DNA of 10,322 nucleotides, from NCBI GenBank assembly GCA_016187325.1, contig JACPJY010000359.1, positions 1 through 10,322 of the forward strand. Direction: 5' to 3'. Positions 1-6,672 of this stretch are shown in pieces. This DNA is from Rhodospirillales bacterium. GTDB taxonomy: Bacteria; Pseudomonadota; Alphaproteobacteria; Rhodospirillales; Casp-alpha2. Below the pieces are notes generated by a model, which ran no database searches, had not been told where the DNA came from, and saw only the letters and a list, made by a program, of their open reading frames with translations. The stretch's first letter is position 1; the number at the start of each line of letters is the position of its first letter. The position numbers were made by a program, and so were the translations under genes.

Positions 1-1
1 G

Positions 2-247
2 GTCACCCACGGCGCCGAGGTCTACGCGTTCGTCATCGGCACCGGCTTGATCCGCACTTCCGAAGAGCATCTGGGCTGGCAGGTTGTGAGCAACGGGTTC
101 GGCGCCAATTACATCCTGCACCTGGCGGCGGCGCCCACCCGCGCTCAACAACTCTATGTCGCCACCGTCGACCCGGCCACGCATACGCAGGCGATCTTGG
201 TGAGTCCCGACGGCGGCGCCCACTGGGTCAAACTTGGGGTGGAGTGA
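2..247 (+). CDS. Asp-box (BNR) beta-propeller protein, C-terminal end only
   Basis: This is the last 81 codons of a gene that begins before the window; the frame is open from base 2 to the TGA at 245-247. The end carries a clean Asp-box, S-P-D-G-G-A-H-W (bases 203-226), matching SxDxGxxW. A degenerate copy, RTSEEHLGW, lies about 50 residues earlier. Spaced copies of this motif are typical of sialidase-like or sortilin-like beta-propellers. My best guess is a secreted or periplasmic member of the F510_1955-type 'glycosylhydrolase' group, but the fold does not establish any catalytic activity and the N-terminus is not visible. A TTG at 47 could be called as a start, but the open frame upstream and the repeat fold argue for a truncated longer protein. 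It lies 30 nt upstream of the ScsC-like gene on the same strand, so the two are probably co-transcribed. Confidence 0.7.
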   Translation, partial: VTHGAEVYAFVIGTGLIRTSEEHLGWQVVSNGFGANYILHLAAAPTRAQQLYVATVDPATHTQAILVSPDGGAHWVKLGVE

Positions 248-263
248 CGCCGAGGCGGCGATT

Positions 264-270
264 AAGGAGG
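264..270 (+). promoter_or_regulatory. Strong Shine-Dalgarno deciding the start of the ScsC-like gene
   Basis: AAGGAGG lies 7 nt before the ATG at 278. The upstream in-frame TTG at 272 would be only one base away from this site, so the ATG is the better start. Confidence 0.8.
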
Positions 271-277
271 TTTGGAC

Positions 278-1075
278 ATGACAGAGGCAGGCAGCCGTCG
301 GACGCGGTTCGTTGGTGGGGTCGCTTTGCTAGCGATCCTCTTCGCTGCCGGGGCTGCTTGGTTCGCATTTGACCCCGGCTTCCGGGCCGGACGGGCGACG
401 CCGGGCGTCGCGACGGACATGCCGCGGGACGAATTCGAGCGGCGCGTCCGCGCCTACTTGCTCGACAACCCCGAGGTCATCGTCGAAGCCGTGCAACGGT
501 TGCAGGAACGCCAGAAGACCGCCGACGCGGACGGGGCGCAAGCGGCCCTGAAAGCGCGCGCCGACGAGGTCTTCCGCGATCCCATGAGCCCCGTGGGCGG
601 GAGTTCAACCGGCGACGTGACGTTGATCGAGTTCTTCGACTACAACTGTCCATACTGCCGCAAGGTGGCGCCGGTGATGGCGGAGGCCGAGGCAGCTGAT
701 CCGCGGCTTCGCATCGTCTACAAGGAATTCCCCATTCTCGGGCCGAACTCTATATTTGCCGCCAAGGCGGCGCTGGCCGCGCACCTGCAAGGCCGGTACG
801 TCGCCCTTCACAAGGCTCTCATGGCGGCCAAGGCGAACGTCGACGAGGGCGCCGTGCTGGCGGCCGCGGCAAAGGTCGGCCTGGACGTGGAGCGTTTGAA
901 GGTGGACATGCGGGAGGCGGCAATTCAGGACTCCATCGACCGCAACCTGGCGCTGGCGCAAGCGCTTCGCATCAACGGCACGCCGGGCTTCGTCGTCGGC
1001 GACCGCATCCTCCGCGGCGCCACCGACCTGGCGACGTTGCAGGGGCTGATCCGCGAGGCGCGGAAGAAGGACTAG
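278..1075 (+). CDS. Membrane-anchored DsbA/ScsC-like thiol-disulfide oxidoreductase
   Basis: A 265-aa thioredoxin-fold protein acting outside the inner membrane. Residues about 11-30 form one hydrophobic segment after an Arg-rich start (a signal anchor or uncleaved signal peptide). Residues about 50-80 (containing RVRAYLLDNPEVIVEAVQRL) resemble the N-terminal helical region of ScsC/Com1-type DsbA proteins, which drives oligomerisation in Proteus ScsC. The active site is C124-P-Y-C127 in the context FFDYNCPYCRKVAPVM, and the cis-proline loop is T235-P236 (NGTPGFV). The DsbA-type helical insertion lies between them. By family it either oxidises or shuffles disulfides. The CcdA gene starting 2 nt after its stop suggests it is kept reduced and works as an isomerase or reductase rather than as an oxidase; that is inference. 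The start is fixed by AAGGAGG at 264-270. It could also be named a DsbA-family or DsbG-like protein. Confidence 0.88.
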   Translation: MTEAGSRRTRFVGGVALLAILFAAGAAWFAFDPGFRAGRATPGVATDMPRDEFERRVRAYLLDNPEVIVEAVQRLQERQKTADADGAQAALKARADEVFRDPMSPVGGSSTGDVTLIEFFDYNCPYCRKVAPVMAEAEAADPRLRIVYKEFPILGPNSIFAAKAALAAHLQGRYVALHKALMAAKANVDEGAVLAAAAKVGLDVERLKVDMREAAIQDSIDRNLALAQALRINGTPGFVVGDRILRGATDLATLQGLIREARKKD

Positions 1076-1077
1076 CG

Positions 1078-1815
1078 ATGGCGGAAATCTCGAATATCGG
1101 CATGCTGACCGCCTTCGTGGCGGGAATCGTCTCCTTCCTCTCGCCCTGCGTCCTGCCGCTGGTTCCCGGCTACGTGTCCTACGTTGCCGGACACTCGATG
1201 GCCGATCGGACGGGGAGCGCGTTGGCGGTTCGGCTTCCCGCGTTGGGACTCAGCGGCAGCTTCGTTCTTGGGTTCACGACCGTGTTCGTATTGCTCGGCG
1301 CCAGCGCGACGGCGCTCGGCCAATTGCTTCTCGTCTACCGCTACGAGCTCAACATCGTCGGCGGCGCCATCGTCATTCTCTTTGGGTTGTTCGTGATGGG
1401 CGCCATGCGGCTGCCGTGGTTGCAGCGGGATTTCCGCTTCCACTTGGCGATACCCGGCGGCCGGCCGGTGTCGGCGTACGTCCTCGGGCTCGCCTTCGCC
1501 TTCGGGTGGACTCCCTGTATCGGGCCGATCCTCGGCGCGATACTTACGGTCAGCGCCGCCTCGGCGACCGTTGCCGGCGGTGTGGCGCTCTTGGGCGTCT
1601 ACTCCCTCGGCCTCGGCGTGCCGTTTCTGCTCGCCGCACTTTTCACCGACGGCCTGCTGGCGCGAATCAAGGCTATCGGTCGTGCCGGCCGGGTTCTACA
1701 GCTTGTCGCCGGCACGATCATGGTCGCCATGGGCGTCGCCATGATGACCGGGCAACTTACCGCTTTCTCGTATTGGCTTTTGGAGATGTTCCCGATCCTC
1801 ATCACCATCGGTTAG
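1078..1815 (+). CDS. ccdA: CcdA/DsbD-type transmembrane electron transporter
   Basis: A 245-aa polytopic inner-membrane protein with about six hydrophobic segments, the usual length and topology of CcdA (the isolated beta domain of DsbD). Both signature cysteines are present: C24 in FLSPCVLPLVPGY and C147 in FGWTPCIGPILGAIL. By family it takes electrons from cytoplasmic thioredoxin and hands them across the membrane to periplasmic thiol proteins. These may be cytochrome c maturation factors or DsbC/ScsC-type partners. Its ATG begins 2 nt after the stop of the ScsC-like gene, which points to that protein as its electron acceptor (inference). No cytochrome c biogenesis genes are visible here, so a dedicated thiol-repair role fits the context better. 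A 6-bp inverted repeat (1822-1827 with 1842-1847) lies after the stop but lacks a T-tract. Confidence 0.92.
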   Translation: MAEISNIGMLTAFVAGIVSFLSPCVLPLVPGYVSYVAGHSMADRTGSALAVRLPALGLSGSFVLGFTTVFVLLGASATALGQLLLVYRYELNIVGGAIVILFGLFVMGAMRLPWLQRDFRFHLAIPGGRPVSAYVLGLAFAFGWTPCIGPILGAILTVSAASATVAGGVALLGVYSLGLGVPFLLAALFTDGLLARIKAIGRAGRVLQLVAGTIMVAMGVAMMTGQLTAFSYWLLEMFPILITIG

Positions 1816-1869
1816 CTAGGTGACGGGCGGCGGGCCGAGAACCCGTCGTCGGCACGGAAAGGAAACGCG

Positions 1870-2484
1870 GTGAATTTCTACGATGATCGGATTTTGCCGG
1901 TTCTGATAGACCTGTCGATGCACAACAAGCGGCTTCGGCCATACCGGGAGCGTATCGCCGGCGACGCCAAAGGTTGCGTTCTCGAGGTCGGCGTCGGCCC
2001 GGGCCTCAACCTTCCGTTATACGGCCGCAAAGTGAAACGGCTCTTTGGGCTGGAGCCGTCACCGCGTCTGCTCGCGCGCGCCCGGCAAAAAGCCCGCGGG
2101 TTGCCCCTCGCCGTTGAGTTTTTGGAAGGCTCGGCCGAAGCAATTCGGCTCGAGGACAAAAGCATCGACACGGTTGTGATGACATGGACGCTTTGCACCA
2201 TCCCAGATGCCCCGCTCGCACTAAACGAGATACGACGTGTGCTCAAGCCCGACGGAGAACTGCTGTTCGTCGAGCACGGGCGCGCGCCCGACGAGGGCGT
2301 GCGATGGTGGCAGGACCGCCTCACCCCGCTATGGAAGAAAATCGGAGGTGGATGCCACCTTAATCGCCCCATCGCCAAGTTGATCGAAGGCGCCGGATTT
2401 GCGATCGATCGGCTTGAGACCGGCTACATACCGGGACCGAAGCCGATGACCTTCATGTACACAGGCAATGCCAAGCCAAGGTGA
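1870..2484 (+). CDS. Class I SAM-dependent methyltransferase, METTL7-like
   Basis: A 204-aa cytosolic methyltransferase of the UbiE/methyltransferase-11 fold. The SAM-binding motif I is LEVGVGPG (residues 38-45), with an acidic residue after strand 2 (GLEPS, E62). A motif-IV-like stretch MTWTLCTIPD follows (104-113), then IRRVLKPDGELLFVEH (121-136). The C-terminal part, with W-rich RWWQDRLTPLWKK followed by GGGCHLNRPIAKLIEGAGF, resembles human METTL7A/B (TMT1), which methylate small thiols. I recall this similarity; it was not searched. The start is GTG at 1870, with an AAAGGA ribosome site about 7 nt upstream. It sits 54 nt after ccdA on the same strand, so it may be the last gene of the thiol-redox operon. 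The substrate is unknown; a small thiol or a quinone/lipid is possible. Confidence 0.85.
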   Translation: MNFYDDRILPVLIDLSMHNKRLRPYRERIAGDAKGCVLEVGVGPGLNLPLYGRKVKRLFGLEPSPRLLARARQKARGLPLAVEFLEGSAEAIRLEDKSIDTVVMTWTLCTIPDAPLALNEIRRVLKPDGELLFVEHGRAPDEGVRWWQDRLTPLWKKIGGGCHLNRPIAKLIEGAGFAIDRLETGYIPGPKPMTFMYTGNAKPR

Positions 2485-2587
2485 ACGCCCCGATGACCGG
2501 GCGGCTTGCCGCCTGCTCGTACCGGTTCCCGGAGATGTTCACCGTTCTCGGGACTATTGGATAGGGTTTCCGCCGCTGCCGGCGCGC

Positions 2588-2791
2588 TCAATAACGAGAC
2601 AACGCCTTCTCGAAGGTAACGCCCTCGAACTTCAGCCCGCGTTTCCGCCCGTGGGCGTAAGCCGCCCGGATTTCCGAGGCCCGGGGCCGGCGGGCGAGCG
2701 GCCGGTAGCGCTCGCGGAACTGCGGGCTGTCGGGGTCGGTGAAGGTGTCCGGGTGGTACTGGTCCATGATGTTGACTGGCGCCACAGACAT
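2588..2791 (-). CDS. Hypothetical 67-aa protein
   Basis: A short ORF on the minus strand, downstream of and in the same frame as the CHAT C-terminal part, separated from its TGA (2834-2836) by 14 codons. The product begins MSVAPVNIMDQYHPDTF and ends EGVTFEKALSRY. It is charged, rich in Arg and aromatics, with no signal peptide, membrane segment or cysteine. Third codon positions are overwhelmingly G or C throughout, which supports real coding. The opposite-strand frames over it have Arg/Pro-rich, shadow-like products. The ATG at 2791 has only a weak GAG upstream and lies inside an inverted repeat (2781-2822); ATG 2767 is an alternative start. I do not recognise the family. It could be a genuine small protein or the 3' remnant of a longer gene. 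It converges with the methyltransferase gene, leaving about 100 nt between them. Confidence 0.5.
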   Translation of the reverse strand: MSVAPVNIMDQYHPDTFTDPDSPQFRERYRPLARRPRASEIRAAYAHGRKRGLKFEGVTFEKALSRY

Positions 2792-2822
2792 CGTTCTCGA
2801 ATTGGTAAGCGATATCTGTGGC
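2781..2822. repeat. 13-bp inverted repeat spanning the start of the 67-aa ORF
   Basis: Bases 2781-2793 (gccacagacatcg) and 2810-2822 (cgatatctgtggc) are inverted copies with 12 of 13 matches; the mismatch would be a U-G wobble in minus-strand RNA. The loop is 16 nt. The AUG of the small ORF (2791-2789) lies within the 3' arm of the minus-strand hairpin, and the region that would hold its ribosome site is in the loop. The repeat begins 12 nt after the CHAT stop. There is no U-tract, so a standard terminator is unlikely. Confidence 0.65.
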
Positions 2823-2833
2823 TGGCGGGGAGT

Positions 2834-3577
2834 TCAACTCCCGAGACCTAATCCGCTACCGTCGCCGATGAGAGTGAACGGCGCCCAGAACAGCGGGTGC
2901 GCGTAGCTGAAGGTGGTTTTGCCGGACTTGGCATCGACGTGGCCGGAACCATCGATCAATCCCACCATCGCCTGCCGCAGCGCTTCGGCGCGGCTCAGGC
3001 CTGGCTCCGCCGCCTGGCGACGGAATAGGTCCGTGGTCAGTGACCTGGCGGAGGTGGTTTCGACCGGCCAGTTGCTGACCAGCAATGCCCGCGTGCCGGC
3101 ATAGAAGAAGGCGCGCCCCAGCCCCGATACGGCCTCGGCGCCGGCGCCTTCACCGGCGCCGGTATTGCAGGCCGACAGCACCACCCAGTCGGCGTCGAGC
3201 TTGAGACCGAGAATCTCGCCCATGGTGAGAAGCCCGTCGTCGTTGCCGCCATCGACCTTCGGTGACGACAAGGCGAGCGCTGGCTGGGTCAGGCCGTCCA
3301 GGTCCCCGGGCACCAGTCCGTGGGTGGCGAAGGCCAGCACTTTAAAGCCGGAGAGATCCATGCTTTTGACGCGACCCTCGCTCGCGTCCTTGCCGAGGAA
3401 CACGCTTTTGGTGAGATCGGCGTTCATCGCGACGGCGATGCTGCGCACTTCGTCGGCGGTGTCGGGGAGTGGCGGCAGCGCCGACAAGTCGGCGCTCGCG
3501 AGCTTATCGGTTGCCGGCGCCGCCTTGTGCCGATGCCGACGGCGCCTCACTGAACAACGGATCACCGAAGCCGGCAA
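2834..3577 (-). CDS. CHAT protease, C-terminal catalytic part, in a shifted frame
   Basis: This frame encodes the rest of the CHAT domain begun in the 3504-5861 gene. From about ALPPLPDTADEVRSI onward it reads as a normal CHAT C-terminal half. The predicted catalytic histidine is in FATHGL (codon 3320-3322) and the catalytic cysteine in VVLSACNTGAG (codon 3167-3169). These are followed by GLGRAFFYAGTRALLVSNW, a characteristic CHAT block, and the expected ending HPLFWAPFTLIGDG before TGA at 2834-2836. The listed 5' end is the TTG at 3577, but no convincing ribosome site or start exists, and the first 20 or so codons (Arg-rich) do not look like CHAT sequence. It is therefore almost certainly not an independent gene. 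It is the continuation of the upstream frame after a +1 shift somewhere in about 3504-3577. Joined to the upstream part it gives about 1008 aa. Confidence 0.8.
   Translation of the reverse strand: MPASVIRCSVRRRRHRHKAAPATDKLASADLSALPPLPDTADEVRSIAVAMNADLTKSVFLGKDASEGRVKSMDLSGFKVLAFATHGLVPGDLDGLTQPALALSSPKVDGGNDDGLLTMGEILGLKLDADWVVLSACNTGAGEGAGAEAVSGLGRAFFYAGTRALLVSNWPVETTSARSLTTDLFRRQAAEPGLSRAEALRQAMVGLIDGSGHVDAKSGKTTFSYAHPLFWAPFTLIGDGSGLGLGS
3477..3496 (-). other. Perfect 9-bp hairpin next to the frame change
   Basis: On the minus strand the sequence AGCGCCGAC-TT-GTCGGCGCT forms a perfect 9-bp stem. It begins 7 nt after the zero-frame stop TAA (3506-3504) of the first CHAT frame. That spacing is typical of stimulators of programmed frameshifting. 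Equally, such a GC-rich hairpin could cause a sequencing or assembly indel, or simply be a by-product of GC-rich coding sequence. Confidence 0.5.
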
Positions 3578-5861
3578 AAGCCAGGCGCTTGTCGTTCCCT
3601 GGCGGCAGGCGACGAAGCGTCCTTAGCGACGCCACCGACGGCAGCATGGTGACGGCGTGAGTGCGCGCCAGCCACGGCACATCGCGGTAGTTGGAGAACA
3701 ATGGCTCCCGTTCCGGACCCAGACCCGCCGGTGCCGTTGGCAACAGCGACAATGGCAGATGCCCGAGGGGGCCGTGCGCCACCACCAACAGGTTCTTCGC
3801 GTCACGCCAGCCGGCCGCGACCGGCTCCAGCAGCGCCTTATAAAGCCCATACGCTTCCTTGAGGTCGAACTCGGGGATGTCGCCGAGCGTCCGGGCGTTG
3901 GGTTGCAACGCCGAGCGCAACACCGCCACCTTGATCGAAAGTTCCCGCTGACCGATCGGCGCGACAGCGAATGCCACGACACCGCTTTTCGGGATCGCCC
4001 ACACGTGGGTTCGCGTCTCGCCAACGTTGACGGCAATCAGCGCTTCGCCAGGTTTCAGCGCCGCCCGGGCCTCGGCCACCGTCGCGGACTTCGGGGCCAT
4101 CAGGTCGGCGTAATCGGGAAAGCGCGTCTCGACCTCCTTCAGCAACGCCGTCCGGGCGGCGCGCAGATCGGCAATCGCGGCCTTTGTCGCTTCCAGCCTC
4201 GCCGCGCTCTGTTCCTGGTTCGGCCGCGATTGTTCCTCCGCCAGGGTGGCGTAAAGGGCGGCGATCCGCTTCTGGGTGTCCTGTTCCTGGCGCGCCAGTT
4301 CGGCGAGCGCCGGATTCTTTACGGCGGCGCGGGCGCTGCTCGCCGAGAACGCGTATTGGACCGAGCTCAGATGCACGACCCCGGCCAGGCGGAACGCCTC
4401 GGCGATGGCGTCGATTCTCGCCTCGGTCTCAACCGGTGTGCCGCGGATATCGGCGAGAAGCCCGATGTACGCGTCGAGGATAATTTGCAGCCGCCGGTCG
4501 CGCGCCCGGAAGGTGGTGGTTTCCTCGTCGGCCTGGCGGGAGTTGGCCAGCAGGACGTTGACGGTTGAAGCGAACTCCGGCAGCAAACCTTGCCGCTTGC
4601 CGCCCGTGTACCGGGCCAAGGCGAGGAAGCCGCGGATTTCGGCGGTCCGATAGTGGTCCTGGCCGTAGCGCCCGCGGATTTGCTCGAAGGCCGTCTTCAG
4701 CCCCGCGGCCGCCTCGGCGGCATTGCCGGCCCGCAACAGCGCCAGCGCCCGATACAAATCGCCGGCGAACAACCGCTCGAAGGACTCGGGGTCCTTGGCC
4801 ATCGACGCTTTGACTGCCTTGTAGTGGTCGAACGCTTCCTGCCACCGCCCTTCGGCGACGAGCGACTTGCCAAGCACGCTTTGGGCCGCCGCCATGCCGA
4901 GACTTTCCGGCGCAGCGCACATGGCGCGGTAAATACCGACCGTTTTCCACGCCAAGGCGGAAGCGTCGGCGTAACGTCCCTGTTCATAGAGAATTTCGCT
5001 GAGCCGTGTGAGGGCGTTGGCGACTAAGATCGAGAGCATCTGCGACCCAAGGCGGTGTTGCAGTACGTCACGCAAGGCGATTTCCGCCTCCACCAGGCGC
5101 CCCTGCAGCATCAGGTTCCTGGCCAACGCGGTTCGCGTGAACTCCATCCGCTGGAGAAGCTTCCCAAACACTTCGGACGCTTCGCGGCCATTGTCCAGGG
5201 CTTGGCGATAATACGCTTCGGCCTCGCGCAACCTTCCCTTCGATTGGGCGATGGCGGCGCGGCCCTCATTGAGGTAGAAATTCGTGATGGCGATATGGGC
5301 AAGATTAGTAATTCTTGCCCGGCCCACGTAAGATTCCGCTGTCGCGATGGCGGCATCCGCCGCCTCGAAGTCACCGGCATAGGCATGAAGGGTTGAAAGC
5401 TTTGCGTGCATGCCGCCCATCATGCCGAATATATTCTCAGGAATCGCGTCAATGCCCCATTGCATGATTCTGATACTGCGCCGGTAGTTGCCTTTCACGA
5501 ATTGCTCGTCGGCTTGTCCTTCCGTGAACACCACGGCTGGCGCGTGGCCGGGCACCGCCAGCGGATAGCTGCTGCTGATCCTGCGTATGTCTTCGTCGCT
5601 CAGACCTGCGTCGGCGCAGCTGTCGTTGCCCGTGCTTGGTTCCGGGATCGCGGCCAGGATGCCGTCGATGGAGCGCGGCGGCGGCGTGAATGAAGAGCTT
5701 TCGAACTTGGCAGTGACCTGCCGGGCTTGTTCCAGCGACAGCGCCGGCCGGTCTGTCTGGCAGGCGGCGGCCACCAACGGGGCCAAAAGCAAAAAGGCGG
5801 CGCGCGCACCGCGCCGCTGCAACCGATCCTCCGTCCTGCGATCCGGGCCGGGAACGAGCAT
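3504..5861 (-). CDS. TPR-CHAT lipoprotein, N-terminal and middle part, frame broken before the catalytic residues
   Basis: From ATG 5861 this frame gives 785 aa. Residues 18-34 form a lipoprotein signal (RGARAAFLLLAPLVAAAC; acylated Cys34), so the protein is probably anchored at the periplasmic side of a membrane. Residues about 150-400 contain several TPR-like helical pairs (for example GRLREAEAYYRQAL, GRLVEAEIALRDVL, GRYADASALAWKTV and GRWQEAFDHYKAV). Residues about 517-577 are Ala/Glu/Arg-rich and probably coiled coil. The CHAT domain starts near residue 600 (LKPGEALIAVNVGETRTHVWA) and includes HGPLGHLPLSLLP. The frame ends at TAA 3504-3506 just after GFGDPLFSEAPSAS, before the catalytic His and Cys, which are found in another frame at 2834-3577. 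From 5861 to 2834 there are 3028 nt, one more than a multiple of three, so one extra base explains the break. Earlier starts at ATG 5873 or TTG 5900 are possible. A GGGGA site 6 nt from ATG 5861 and the putative promoter at 5901-5933 favour 5861 or 5873. The substrate is unknown. Confidence 0.85.
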   Translation of the reverse strand: MLVPGPDRRTEDRLQRRGARAAFLLLAPLVAAACQTDRPALSLEQARQVTAKFESSSFTPPPRSIDGILAAIPEPSTGNDSCADAGLSDEDIRRISSSYPLAVPGHAPAVVFTEGQADEQFVKGNYRRSIRIMQWGIDAIPENIFGMMGGMHAKLSTLHAYAGDFEAADAAIATAESYVGRARITNLAHIAITNFYLNEGRAAIAQSKGRLREAEAYYRQALDNGREASEVFGKLLQRMEFTRTALARNLMLQGRLVEAEIALRDVLQHRLGSQMLSILVANALTRLSEILYEQGRYADASALAWKTVGIYRAMCAAPESLGMAAAQSVLGKSLVAEGRWQEAFDHYKAVKASMAKDPESFERLFAGDLYRALALLRAGNAAEAAAGLKTAFEQIRGRYGQDHYRTAEIRGFLALARYTGGKRQGLLPEFASTVNVLLANSRQADEETTTFRARDRRLQIILDAYIGLLADIRGTPVETEARIDAIAEAFRLAGVVHLSSVQYAFSASSARAAVKNPALAELARQEQDTQKRIAALYATLAEEQSRPNQEQSAARLEATKAAIADLRAARTALLKEVETRFPDYADLMAPKSATVAEARAALKPGEALIAVNVGETRTHVWAIPKSGVVAFAVAPIGQRELSIKVAVLRSALQPNARTLGDIPEFDLKEAYGLYKALLEPVAAGWRDAKNLLVVAHGPLGHLPLSLLPTAPAGLGPEREPLFSNYRDVPWLARTHAVTMLPSVASLRTLRRLPPGNDKRLAFAGFGDPLFSEAPSASAQGGAGNR

Positions 5862-5900
5862 GGCATTCCCCATCTCGCAAAATGCAACTGGCCGTCCCAA

Positions 5901-5933
5901 ATTTTATTTAAGAGCGGGCTTAATTGGAAACAA
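5901..5933 (-). promoter_or_regulatory. Putative promoter of the CHAT lipoprotein gene
   Basis: This is an AT-rich island on the minus strand. A TAAAAT hexamer (5906-5901, 5 of 6 to TATAAT) follows TTGTTT (5933-5928) at 21 nt, or TTCCAA at 17 nt. An alternative pairing is TTGTTT, 17 nt, then TAAATA (5910-5905). Transcription from here would begin at about 5894, so TTG 5900 could not serve as the start codon. Confidence 0.4.
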
Positions 5934-5978
5934 CCTTCTAGCGCGTGCCGTCGGCCGGTCAACTCCTCGTGATGGCGC

Positions 5979-6006
5979 TTGTCAGCCGCCGGCCGCGTCC
6001 TAATAT
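5979..6006 (+). promoter_or_regulatory. Putative sigma70-type promoter of msrA
   Basis: TTGTCA (5979-5984, 5 of 6 to consensus), a 16-nt spacer, then TAATAT (6001-6006, 4 of 6). This gives a start near 6013 and a short leader of about 36 nt before the msrA ATG. It is back to back with the CHAT promoter in a 187-nt intergenic region. Confidence 0.45.
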
Positions 6007-6048
6007 TTACGCGCGAGGCATTATCAACCATCCAAAACGGCAAAATCC

Positions 6049-6516
<468 letters not shown>

Positions 6517-6536
6517 CGACGCGCGGCACCGTCATC

Positions 6537-6577
6537 GGTGGCCCCTGGTCCGATCGGCCGGGGGCCATCGTCGTTTC
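6537..6577 (+). terminator. Probable terminator of msrA
   Basis: Arms 6537-6550 and 6556-6569 pair over 14 positions with three G-U wobbles and a 5-nt loop. They are followed by GTCGTTTCG, a weak T-rich tail, 20 nt after the msrA stop. The stem is strong but the T-tract poor, so termination may be partial or Rho-assisted. Confidence 0.5.
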
Positions 6578-6603
6578 GTCCGGCCAGTGCGCGGTCGCCG
6601 GCG

Positions 6604-6672
6604 TCAGTCGGTCGGATGCGGGCCTTGCAGCGGGTGGTCGTGCTCGCGGCTGTTCTTGCGGGCGGTCGGCAT
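6604..6672 (-). CDS. Hypothetical 22-aa basic peptide
   Basis: A very short minus-strand ORF, MPTARKNSREHDHPLQGPHPTD, ending at TGA 6604-6606. The support is a strong AGGAG ribosome site (6680-6684) 7 nt before the ATG at 6672 and GC-rich third positions in most codons. It is hydrophilic and rich in His, Pro and Arg, with no membrane segment. The frame is open upstream to 6858, but that stretch carries the terminator of the preceding gene and reads poorly. I do not recognise it. It may be a small conserved alphaproteobacterial protein or chance; the ribosome site is the main argument. No convincing promoter was found in 6690-6791. Confidence 0.4.
   Translation of the reverse strand: MPTARKNSREHDHPLQGPHPTD

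Noticed and set aside
2485..2587. Possible terminator between the convergent methyltransferase and 67-aa genes
   Set aside because: Only a short GGCGG/CCGCC hairpin and an imperfect tcccggaga/tctcggga pair, neither followed by a T-tract.
2790..2850. tRNA-like look: aattggtaag (D-loop-like) followed by gagttcaactc (T-loop-like)
   Set aside because: The T-stem does not pair correctly with a 7-nt loop, no anticodon arm can be placed, and the flanks do not form an acceptor stem.
2468..2851. Plus-strand open frame (127 codons) after the methyltransferase
   Set aside because: It overlaps the methyltransferase end and runs antisense to the 67-aa ORF and the CHAT end. It has Arg/Pro-rich composition and no ribosome site; the minus-strand ORF has better codon bias.
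3657..4568. Long plus-strand open frame (303 codons) opposite the CHAT gene
   Set aside because: Arg/Gln/Gly-rich product without domains; it is the antisense shadow of a GC-rich gene with clear TPR and CHAT sequence.
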